Of a stretch of DNA of 64,000 bases, positions 43,808 to 54,168 are shown piece by piece. A program made the position numbers and the translations under genes. The notes under the pieces were generated by a model that saw only the letters and a program-made list of their open reading frames with translations, did not search any database and was not told the DNA's origin. The stretch's first letter is position 1; the number at the start of each line of letters is the position of its first letter. The DNA comes from Nemertoderma westbladi (lineage: Eukaryota > Xenacoelomorpha > Nemertodermatida > Nemertodermatidae): the NCBI GenBank assembly GCA_032718475.1, contig JAUCBJ010008427.1:93275-157274 (forward strand), in the 5' to 3' direction.

Positions 43808-44639
43808 CAATATTCAATATATTTTGAATCATAGCACTTAATAGCTTAATATTATTCATTATTATTAAAACAATATTACAGGAAATGTATAGTCTAAAAT
43901 AAATAAAAATAATGTAAAATTAATTAAAACCCAAGATATTGCATAATTTACTTATAGGGAAAGCTGTAATTTCCCTATAGGGCAGTAGGGAAACACAAAT
44001 TTCCCTATAGGGAAATAAATAAGTTTCCCTATTGGCAGATTGGGCTAATTTACCAGACTGTATTGCGCGGCTGAAAAATTGTGTGCAGGCGTTGTGCGCG
44101 TTTCAGTGGTGGTTTGCAACCTGGAGTGCAGCCATTACCATATCTTTTAACCCAACAATTAGCAATATACAGACTAAACCCAACAATTAGCAATATACAG
44201 ACAGGCTAGCGACACTAGCGTTAGCCGGGGACATATTTTTGCCGGAGCTGGAACCGGACTGGAAAAATTCCAAAAGTGCGGGAGCTGGAACATGAGCTGG
44301 ACCGGTTAAGTAATATGTAAAAACAATATTGAGACCTGGCTGACTGGTCCGGTACCAGTACCAGCTGACCAGCCTGCTAGTTTACGCAGGCATAAGCCCT
44401 AAGAAATAGGTCAGTAGGTAGCCTAATAATTACGCCACGGTTCCTGGCAGCCTGGCATTTTCTGAAAACTACTGCACTGTCAGACTGTTGCTGTTCTGTT
44501 TACATCGTACTACAGTTACTTACTAGCTTAACGGCAGAACGTAGTACAATCGAATTATCTATCCCCTAAATTGCAATCTCCTCTAGTCTCTAACAACAAA
44601 CTCTCACTTTCGGTCACTGAAATTATCTTTATTTTAATT
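43808..44639. other. Region upstream of the SCAF-like gene
   Basis: Contains short TTTCCCTATAGGGAAA palindromes (43955-44035). It also has a tandem pair of ACAATTAGCAATATACAGAC (about 44150-44205), a motif also present inside elements A and B, and a GCCGGAGCTGGA-rich stretch like the hAT-type ends (44240-44310). The transcription start of the downstream gene should lie in the last few hundred bases. No TATA box can be assigned. Confidence 0.45.
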
Positions 44640-47600
44640 ATGGAGGTTGTAAAAAAGTTTAATGATGAGCTGTCATCACTATATGAGGTTCACCCCCCAA
44701 TATCGCGTGCTAAGATGACCCAGGTTACTCGATCCGCTATAAAGGGCATAAAATTCTACAAACATATCGTTCAAAGCGTAGAGAAATTTATACAGAAATG
44801 TAAACCGGAGTACAAAGTTCCTGGTCTCTATGTGATTGACTCCATAGTTCGGCAATCGCGTCACCAGTTCGGCGCAGATAAAGATGTTTTCGGGCCGCGA
44901 TTCCTTAAGAACATTCAGGTGACATTCCACAACTTGTTTAAGTGTGCAAGCGACGAGAAGCCAAGAATCGTGAGAGTTCTAAACCTCTGGCAAAAGAATG
45001 GAGTCTTCCCGTCGGTGGTCATTCAACCACTACTTGATATCGCTGCTGATCCCGATGCTTCAGGGGATTTCGTTACACCGCAAACGCAGCAACGCAAGAT
45101 AGCGAAAGTCAACCCCTCACCGCAGTACATGCCGATAGCACCGACAGTTCCTGTAGTCCAGAGCGAAACCGACCCCCTAAAGATCCTCCAGACTTTACAA
45201 CAGGCGCATCCACCGACTCAGGAAGAGACAATGAAGATTCTCTCAAACATTATGGCGCAAAGTTCCGCAATGAATCCATTCCAGCCGATGAACATGGTTC
45301 AGCAGCAGCTGCTGCAGCGCCTCACCTCCCCCCAGGCACTCCAACCTCTCGGCATTGACCCGGCCGCATTGGCCTCTCTAACCTCAACTCTTTCCGCCTT
45401 AGCCGGCGCGCGGCTGCCCAACCCCCAGCTCTCGTTGCCCGGGCTTTCCATGGGGCCTCCGGCCCCCATGCTGGGAAGCAATCCCGCTGTCCGTATCCCC
45501 GGGCCCCAACCCCCTCGCCACACTGCCCCCCTTCCCCCGCAACCCCCCAATCCCTCTGATGTCCCCTTCAACAAAGCGATTCTCGACTTCGATTATGGCG
45601 ATGAGTCTGACACTAGCCCCCAGATGACGTCACCCCGTGGAGCCCCCGCGATGGGCACGGCCGTCCGGACGCCGCCCGGACAGACGATCCCGGGGTTGGG
45701 GGGCGTGGCCGAGTTTCCGGGATTCGGCCCAGCCTTGCAGGATATCGACCAACGCCGTCTACCTCCCGTTGGGCCCCGGCAACCGCAGGTGATCACCCTA
45801 AACGAACATCTACGGCCCCCCTTCCATCCGGATAGCATTCCCCTCCCCCCTGGCGGGCCCCCCGCCTCACAGACTGGGGACTCCGGGCCCCCCTTACCGC
45901 CGCGGCCCAGCAGCGACGAATCCAGCAACCAGAGAAGTCGTGATTCCTATTTGGCTCCTGAAGGCGGGGTGGCCGACCGTTTCGGGCCGAAGTCAGGTCG
46001 GATTCCGGGGTACCGGATGAACGAAGATCGGGAGCAACGTTTGCGGGACCGGGATGAACGGGAGCGGGAGAGACACGAAGAGGAACAGAGACAGGGGGAG
46101 CTGAGGGTGCGGATGAGAGAAAGGGAGAAGAAAGGTTCGTACAGTGACAGCGAAATTATTTATTAAATATCATATTAAAAGTTCCCTAATCATCTGTAAT
46201 CAACGGTACTTAATATGGAGAGGCTCTATTCGTATGTCTTTGTTTTGTATCATATAAAGACCAATCCCCAGGATATAGTGTCGTAATTGTTGATAATATC
46301 TGTTGGGGTTGGGTAATGAGATCTATTACTGATGTCCGAGAAAAGGATGTTGTAGTTGCCGATATTTCAACCAAGCAGTATAATTGCAATTTATTAAATA
46401 ATTACCAACCATTAAGTACACAATGGAGAAGTCATACTCCATCCAGCCTTCCTTTCTTAGATGTACTCACGATCACGACTGTTAACAGTCTAGGAAACAT
46501 AGATTTCGAACTTTACACGAAACCCAGACATGTCGGTATCTTACTTAAATTACGGTACGTTGTATTTAAACAATGCCTCCTCGGAAAGTCGGACATTTTT
46601 TTATCAATAAAATTGCATAATCAATCACGTTGATAAAAGTACTTTATAGAAAACCAAAACAGCACTCGTCTACTTTTACTTATGAGATTTAGCAACATCA
46701 TTTCTGGCATAGTTAACCCACCAACATACTTTTTGCCATTTAAATTATTTTATTTTCTGTCCCTCTGTATAGGTTTACCTCCCAAAGTGTCACCGGAGTG
46801 TCTACAGGTGTGCAGCACTACAATATGGTTGGGACATCTTCCCAAGAGCACAACGGAAGCGGAGTTACGTGGGGTGTTCCAGGAGTTCGGACCGGTATCG
46901 TCCGTGGACGTCATTCAATCCAAGGGCTGCGCCTTTATAGTAATGGTCGACAGACGCGCTGCGGTGTCGGCCATAGAGTCCCGTAGACCGGTGGTACTGG
47001 GGGGGAACGCGATCAACTCGAACCCGAGGTTCGCAGCCGGGAGGGGTTTACAGACGTTTAGCGACTGGAAGAGCTACTGGGATGTCGGGGTCGGGGTCGC
47101 CACTATACCCTGGCGGTTTCTCCCGGACGATCTCGATAAATTCCTCCAGGGCGGTATCATTGACCCCGAATCGCTCCCACCCATGCTCCCTCCTGCATCC
47201 GGGGCTGCCAACGTGTCCGAAACCCCGCCCACGCCGCCTGCCATGAAGGTTTCTGCGATTCCCACCCTAAAAACAACCGCATCCCAAGTGTTCCCTGGGA
47301 TTCCGGCGTTTCCCATGGCCTTGCAACCGGAGAGATTCCGACCGGTAATGGAAGGAATTCCGCCGGTTATGGGAGGATTTCGTGCAGGGATGATGGAAGG
47401 ATTTCGGCCGGGCGCGCAAGGATTTCGGCTTGGGATGCAGCCGCAGGGATTTCGACCCGCAATGGATCCATATCGTATGCAAATGGGTTTGGAGGATTTG
47501 ATGCGAGTTCGTATGGCGGCTCTGGCTGCCTCGGGTAGGGGCGCCGCCCATCCTATGGGCGCTCGCTTCCCTGTAGACCGATTTGGGCGTCCTTTAGTTG

Positions 47601-50122
47601 GCGTCCAGAGAGCGGAGTTTATGCCTAGGTTTGGAGTAACTGCTGACAGTATGGTTCGTGGGATGAACTTTATCCCACGGCCCCGCGCTCCCATGAGCAA
47701 TGAGGCCGTAGTAGGGGCTCCTTATTATAACACAGCAGCTATAGGTGGCGATGGTGTTGAGGATGACGACAATATGGTTATAGAAGGCAATGCCACCGCT
47801 TCCGATGATAACTCTGACACTTTACAAGAAAAACCGAAAACCTCGCACGGCGGCGTTATTGAGTCGGGTGTGAGTCCAGTCGGCGGGTTTCCCAGCAAAC
47901 AGGAAGAACGCGTTCCTTTGCTGACCCAAACTCCGGATAACCGGTTCCCATCGCAAGGTCCCGTTTGGAACGGCCCGAGGAACTTTGTTCCACCGAGTAT
48001 GGCGAGGAGCGCGGCCCCCACTCGCTTAGGCGCTCCCCAGATTTCCGTTCCGCTAATGTCCATCAACGTCCCTCGGCCCGTTGGTCTCCCGCAACGTCTG
48101 CCTATTGGCCAAACCGTTGCCGGGGATCCGCCAATGAAACGGTCCCGCTGGGAGCCACGGAGTCCAGTTAACGAGTCCGCGATGAGTCCCCGCGGTGTCG
48201 GTATTCCCACGGTGGGCACCGACGCCCCTCGCGGTGTCGGTATTCCCACGGTAGGCACCGACGCCCCCCGCGGTGTCGGTATTCCCACGGTGGGCACCGA
48301 CGCCCCCCGCGGTCTCGGTATTCCCCCGGTGGGCACCGACGCCCCCCGCGGTGTCGGTATTCCCACGGTGGGCACCGACGCCCCCCGCAGTGTCGGTATT
48401 CCCCCGGTGGACACCAACGTTCCTCGCGCCGGCTCAAACATCCCTCCTTTCGATATTGATGTTGACGCGCAGGACATTCCGTTGCCAACCTCGAACTCAA
48501 GCAGTAGTCTCGGTAAGAATGGCGACTCAGGAGTTAAACATGTCGAAGATGCAGTTGGCGACAGATATGTAGATGATTCTGGCCAGACGTGGGACCTCCC
48601 GATGAGTTTTGGGGCGAAGACTAAAGATTGGGGGGAAGCCAAGGTGGAGGATGATGGTTGGGGTGGCGGTTGGCAGGGTGATCGGACCGGAGGATGGGGG
48701 GGCGGTACGCGTGGTGAAGGGATGGAGAGAAGGGATGAGTGGAGGGGTGGTGGGAGGGATCGAAACGGGGAAGGAGGGGGGAGATGGGGGGGTCAGGAAG
48801 GAAGAGGGAGGTGGGGGGATCAGGAAGGAGGGGGGAGGTGGAGGGATCGGAGACGCAGTAGGAGCAGGGAGCGGCAGCGTCCACGGAGTCGAGAACGGAA
48901 CCGGGACAGGAGTAGGGAGCGAAGGAGGAGTCGGGACCGAGGGAGTAGGGAGCGCGGGAGGAGTAGGGGAAGCAGGGAGCGGGGTTCCCCAGGGGGTAGA
49001 GACGGACGATCTGACGGGGAGAAGAACTCCCGCTGGAAACCAGTTAATAAAGATAAGGAACCGGTTGCGGCTCCTGTGGAGAAAGTCCCGGAGGTGAAAA
49101 CGGCGGAGATCCAACAAGTAGGCGCGGTTCCCGTACCAGCGGACGCAACTACTCCGTCGTTATTCGGCGTCAGTAAGTTTACTTTAGGTGGGAAGCGATC
49201 CCTCGCTCCTTCGGCCGATTTCCAAGTCGGTAGTCCGAAACCCACGTCCGTGGTAGCCGGCGAGCTCGGTTCGGGTGCAGACCGCGCGGAGACAGACGTC
49301 GTGTCGCACAACTGGAGACCCTTACAGGTGGGGACCATCCAGGAGACTGCGGGGGTCGGGGGGGACCAAGTGCAAAGTGCGACTGAGTGGCTAGCGGAAG
49401 GAGGTGATTCAGCCGCAACCAATATAACCGAGTCCGAAACAACTCTAGCCAATAATGTACCTTCTGTATCAACGAATGTCGTAACGGATATCGCGCCAAA
49501 TACCTCGGATATTCTGCCAACAGTAACGGATATCGCGCCAACTATGACGTTTATAGCGCGAACTGTAACGGATATAGCGCCAACTGTAACGGATATCACG
49601 CCCACTGTAACGGATATCGCGCCAACTGTAACGGATATCGCGCCAACTGTAACGGATATCGCGCCAACTGTAACGGATATCGCGCCAACTGTAACGGATA
49701 TCGCACCAACTGTAACGGATATCGCACCAACTGTAACGGATATCGCGCCAACTGTAACGGATATCGCGCCAACTGTAACGGATATCGCGCCAACTGTAAC
49801 GGATATCGCGCCAACTGTAACGGATATCGCGCCAACTGTAACGGTTATCGCGCCAATAGGAATTGATAATACTCCAACTATCGCCCCTCCATCTATACCG
49901 TCTCCTGGCCTTCTCATTAAACCTTCCCAGTCTATATTACGTCTCGTCGCTATTCCGCAGACTGACGGACTGGATCCGATTGCACCAACGGTTGACTGCG
50001 GATTAATTGACACGCAATCCAACGGGCACCCGAGTAACCCAGTCGTCGTAGCAACATCGAGCCTCTCGGATCCCGTCGAGACCTTCGATAATTCCCCGGT
50101 CTCCTACGATTATCGAACTTAA
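44640..50122 (+). CDS. SCAF4/SCAF8-type CTD-binding SR-related factor, two coding exons
   Basis: Coding exons 44640-46134 and 46773-50122 join in phase to 1,614 residues. Residues 1-140 are a CTD-interacting domain (starting MEVVKKFNDELSSLYE, with YKVPGLYVIDSIVRQSRHQFG and VRVLNLWQKNGVF). Residues about 512-585 are an RRM (RNP2 IWLGHL, RNP1 KGCAFIVM), followed by the family's WDVGVGVATIPW passage. In animals these nuclear proteins bind the phosphorylated RNA polymerase II tail and guard against premature polyadenylation. The ATG was chosen because the CID begins there; an upstream in-frame ATG at 44571 adds unrelated residues. The C-terminal half has 13-residue PRGVGIPTVGTDA repeats (about 968-1048), an RS-rich part (about 1189-1245) and 7-residue TVTDIAP repeats (about 1428-1525). 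At 1,614 residues it is longer than the vertebrate proteins (about 1,150-1,270). No second SCAF gene is seen in the window, so 4 versus 8 cannot be decided. Confidence 0.95.
46135..46772 (+). other. Single intron of the SCAF-like gene
   Basis: Donor AAAG|GTTCGT at 46135 and acceptor CTGTATAG|GTTTACC at 46773, 638 bp, phase 1. Splicing rebuilds the conserved KKGLPP passage that links the Arg/Glu-rich helix to the RRM in this family. The longest open frames on either side run into this intron, which is why they read as two separate proteins. A second open stretch inside (46316-46633) has no recognisable similarity. Confidence 0.85.
48180..48420 (+). repeat. Coding 39-bp minisatellite in the SCAF-like gene
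   Basis: Six tandem 39-bp units encode PRGVGIPTVGTDA with small changes (Val/Leu, Thr/Pro). The repeat length is a multiple of three, so variation in copy number keeps the frame. Confidence 0.88.
49565..49850 (+). repeat. Coding 21-bp minisatellite in the SCAF-like gene
   Basis: About 13-14 tandem units of GTAACGGATATCGCGCCAAC plus one base encode TVTDIAP. Units are almost identical at the nucleotide level, which means recent expansion or homogenisation. The opposite strand is open too but only because of the repeat. Confidence 0.9.
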
Positions 50123-50549
50123 ATAATTACATTAATTATATATTTTTGTTTTAACGTATTATTATTAAATACAAACCAGGGTGTTTAATTAAATTTTATA
50201 CGTACATCTATTTTGGTGACTTCGCGTCGAAGATAACCAAAGAATGGCCGGAGGCTAACAAAGTGTCTGTCGGTAGTATAATAATCGCCTTCAAAGTTTA
50301 AAGAAACTCTTAACTAAAATGTTTCGACACTAAATTACCTTCCATTTATAAAACTTTTATTGTAGTAATTCAGATCGTAAATGCCAATTTATTTTAAGTT
50401 GATAAAAATACGGGAAACCTAACCGATTAATATGTTTACGCGTTTTATACAGTTCAGTTTATTTTAGAAAAAACCACAAATTAAATATTAATTAGTAGTC
50501 TTGTCGTCCGTGAATATTTATATTTTCTTTACGTCGCTAAATATATCCA

Positions 50550-50555
50550 AATAAA
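50550..50555 (+). promoter_or_regulatory. Candidate polyadenylation signal
   Basis: AATAAA 428 bp downstream of the SCAF-like stop codon. It is the first canonical hexamer after the gene on this strand that I found, and its use is inferred. Confidence 0.4.
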
Positions 50556-50646
50556 GCCGACGGAGATCGTTGGTAAGTAATAAGTCTGGCTTAATATACA
50601 TTTTTTAAAACCTTCCGCTAACGAAACAAATAAATAATTTGGAAAT

Positions 50647-50810
50647 CCGGTCTGGCGAACACTGCCGAACTATCAGCATATATACCCCGGTCTGGCCAAC
50701 ACTGCCGAACTATCAGCATATATACCACGGTCTGGCCAACACTGTCGAACTATCAGCATATATACCACGGTCTGGCCAACACTGCCGAACTATCAGCATA
50801 TATACCAAGT
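50647..50810 (+). repeat. 41-bp tandem repeat, 4 copies
   Basis: Units begin CCGGTCTGGC (50647) and CCGGTCTGGC (50688) and continue with ACTGCCGAACTATCAGCATA. The four copies differ at one to three bases each. Confidence 0.88.
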
Positions 50811-51126
50811 TTTGTAGAATTTAATGGAAATTTGTGTAGCAATGGGAGGATTTGCAAGATTAATTACGGTTAATAAGGTACAATTTGAAATGCTTACTGC
50901 ACCTAAGAGCGATTAAGTATAAAAAAAGTGTAAGATACATTTTGGGTGGACTATTATTCAATTGTAATATTTTAAAAAAAGCACCTACTGAATTGATCAT
51001 TTCTATTGAATGAATCATTATGACGTGTTGAAATTGGAAGTAAAAGCTTTAGTGAACGCGATAAACCGTCAATTTTGTTCCATATTTTTAAGATAATTAT
51101 TCCGCTGTTATTTGGGAGGTGTTGAG

Positions 51127-54100
51127 CCGGGATCAAAGGGTACGTAACCGAGATCAAAGGGTACGTAACCGGGACCAAAGGGTACGTAACCGGGATCAAA
51201 GGGTACGTAACCGGGATCAAAGGGTACGTAACCGGGACCAAAGGGTACGTAACCGGGACCAAAGGGTACGTAACCGGGATCAAAGGGTACGTAACCGGGA
51301 CCAAAGGGTACGTAACCGAGATCAAAGGGTACGTAACCGGGACCAAAGGGTACGTAACCGGGATCAAAGGGTACGTAACCGGGACCAAAGGGTACGTAAC
51401 CGGGATCAAAGGGTACGTAACCGGGACCAAAGGGTACGTAACCGGGACCAAAGGGTACGTAACCGGGATCAAAGGGTACGTAACCGGGACCAAAGGGTAC
51501 GTAACCGGGACCAAAGGGTACGTAACTGGGATCAAAGGGTACGTAACCGGGATCAAAGGGTACGTAACCGGGATCAAAGGGTACGTAACCGGGATCAAAG
51601 GGTACGTAACCGGGACCAAAGGGTACGTAACCGGGACCAAAGGGTACGTAACTGGGATCAAAGGGTACGTAACCGGGACCAAAGGGTACGTAACCGAGAT
51701 CAAAGGGTACGTAACCGGGACCAAAGGGTACGTAACCGGGACCAAAGGGTACGTAACTGGGATCAAAGGGTACGTAACCGGGATCAAAGGGTACGTAACC
51801 GGGATCAAAGGGTACGTAACCGGGACCAAAGGGTACGTAACCGGGACCAAAGGGTACGTAACTGGGATCAAAGGGTACGTAACCGGGACCAAAGGGTACG
51901 TAACCGAGATCAAAGGGTACGTAACCGGGACCAAAGGGTACGTAACCGGGACCAAAGGGTACGTAACCGGGATCAAAGGGTACGTAACCGGGACCAAAGG
52001 GTACGTAACCGGGATCAAAGGGTACGTAACCGGGACCAAAGGGTACGTAACCGGGACCAAAGGGTACGTAACCGGGATCAAAGGGTACGTAACCGGGACC
52101 AAAGGGTACGTAACCGGGACCAAAGGGTACGTAACTGGGATCAAAGGGTACGTAACCGGGATCAAAGGGTACGTAACCGGGACCAAAGGGTACGTAACCG
52201 GGACCAAAGGGTACGTAACCGGGACCAAAGGGTACATAACCGGGATCAAAGGGTACGTAACCGGGATCAAAGGGTACGTAACCGGGACCAAAGGGTACGT
52301 AACCGGGATCAAAGGGTACGTAACCGGGATCAAAGGGTACGTAACCGGGATCAAAGGGTACGTAACCGGGATCAAAGGGTACGTAACCGGGATCAAAGGG
52401 TACGTAACTGGGATCAAAGGGTACGTAACCGGGATCAAAGGGTACGTAACTGGGACCAAAGGGTACGTAACCGGGATCAAAGGGTACGTAACCGGGATCA
52501 AAGGGTACGTAACCGGGACCAAAGGGTACGTAACCGGGACCAAAGGGTACGTAACCGGGACCAAAGGGTACGTAACCGGGATCAAAGGGTACGTAACCGG
52601 GATCAAAGGGTACGTAACCGGGATCAAAGGGTACGTAACCGGGACCAAAGGGTACGTAACCGGGACCAAAGGGTACGTAACCGGGACCAAAGGGTACGTA
52701 ACCGGGACCAAAGGGTACGTAACCGGGATCAAAGGGTACGTAACCGGGATCAAAGGGTACGTAACCGGGATCAAAGGGTACGTAACCGGGATCAAAGGGT
52801 ACGTAACCGGGATCAAAGGGTACGTAACCGGGATCAAAGGGTACGTAACCGGGATCAAAGGGTACGTAACCGGGACCAAAGGGTACGTAACCGGGATCAA
52901 AGGGTACGTAACCGGGATCAAAGGGTACGTAACCGGGATCAAAGGGTACGTAACCGGGATCAAAGGGTACGTAACCGGGACCAAAGGGTACGTAACCGGG
53001 ACCAAAGTGTACGTAACCGGGATCAAAGGGTACGTAACCGGGATCAAAGGGTACGTAACCGGGATCAAAGGGTACGTAACCGGGATCAAAGGGTACGTAA
53101 CCGGGATCAAAGGGTGCGTAACCGGGATCAAAGGGTACGTAACCGGGATCAAAGGGTACGTAACCGGGATCAAAGGGTACGTAACCGGGATCAAAGGGTA
53201 CGTAACCGGGATCAAAGGGTACGTAACCGGGATCAAAGGGTACGTAACCGGGATCAAAGGGTACGTAACCGGGACCAAAGGGTACGTAACCGGGATCAAA
53301 GGGTACGTAACCGGGATCAAAGGGTACGTAACCGGGATCAAAGGGTACGTAACCGGGATCAAAGGGTACGTAACCGGGATCAAAGGGTGCGTAACCGGGA
53401 TCAAAGGGTACGTAACCGGGATCAAAGGGTACGTAACCGGGATCAAAGGGTACGTAACCGGGATCAAAGGGTACGTAACCGGGATCAAAGGATACGGACC
53501 GGGACCAAAGGGTACGTAACCGGGACCAAAGGGTACGTAACCGGGATCAAAGGGTACGTAACCGGGATCAAAGGGTACGTAACCGGGACCAAAGGGTACG
53601 TAACCGGGATCAAAGGGTACGTAACCGGGATCAAAGGGTACGTAACCGGGACCAAAGGGTACGTAACCGGGATCAAAGGGTACGTAACTGGGACCAAAGG
53701 GTACGTAACCGGGATCAAAGGGTACGTAACCGGGACCAAAGGGTACGTAACCGGGACCAAAGGATACGGACCGGGACCAAAGGGTACGTAACCGGGACCA
53801 AAGGGTACGTAACCGGGATCAAAGGGTACGTAACCGGGATCAAAGGGTACGTAACCGGGATCAAAGGGTACGTAACTGGGATCAAAGGGTACGTAACCGG
53901 GACCAAAGGGTACGTAACCGGGACCAAAGGGTACGTAACCGGGATCAAAGGGTACGTAACCGGGATCAAAGGGTACGTAACTGGGATCAAAGGGTACGTA
54001 ACCGGGATCAAAGGGTACGTAACCGGGACCAAAGGGTACGTAACCGGGATCAAAGGGTACGTAACCGGGACCAAAGGGTACGTAACCGGGATCAAAGGGT

Positions 54101-54168
54101 ACGTAACCGGGACCAAAGGGTACGTAACCGGGATCAAAGGGTACGTAACCGGGATCAAAGGGTACGTA
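51127..54168. repeat. 21-bp minisatellite, about 145 copies
   Basis: Tandem units of GGGATCAAAGGGTACGTAACC with few variant positions (GATC/GACC, AACCGG/AACTGG, CCGGG/CCGAG). Two units near 53490 and 53765 read GGATACGGACC and shift the register. Variants recur in blocks, for example the CCGAGATC unit at 51691 and 51901, 210 bp apart, with identical neighbours. The 838- and 890-codon frames on the two strands follow from a stop-free unit of 7 codons and are not gene evidence. Confidence 0.95.

Larger units (their letters stand above)
50123..51118 (+). other. 3' flank of the SCAF-like gene
   Basis: AT-rich. ATTAAA occurs at 50164-50169 and a canonical AATAAA at 50550-50555, so the 3' untranslated region may end near either. 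A short tandem repeat lies at 50647-50810. No further gene seen. Confidence 0.5.

Noticed and set aside
47725-48642. 305-codon minus-strand frame opposite the SCAF-like gene
   Set aside because: Same reason: GC-rich plus-strand coding sequence leaves the opposite strand open. No domain is seen.
48820-50022. 400-codon minus-strand frame opposite the SCAF-like gene
   Set aside because: It shadows the coding repeats and the codon bias of the plus-strand gene. Its content is the repeat read backwards.
50972-53488. 838- and 890-codon open frames on both strands
   Set aside because: They arise from a 21-bp unit without stop codons read in phase. Both strands are open at once, there is no start context, and amino-acid change follows nucleotide variants of the array.
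51127-54168. CRISPR-like appearance of regularly spaced repeats
   Set aside because: There are no unique spacers; the units are contiguous. The context is eukaryotic.
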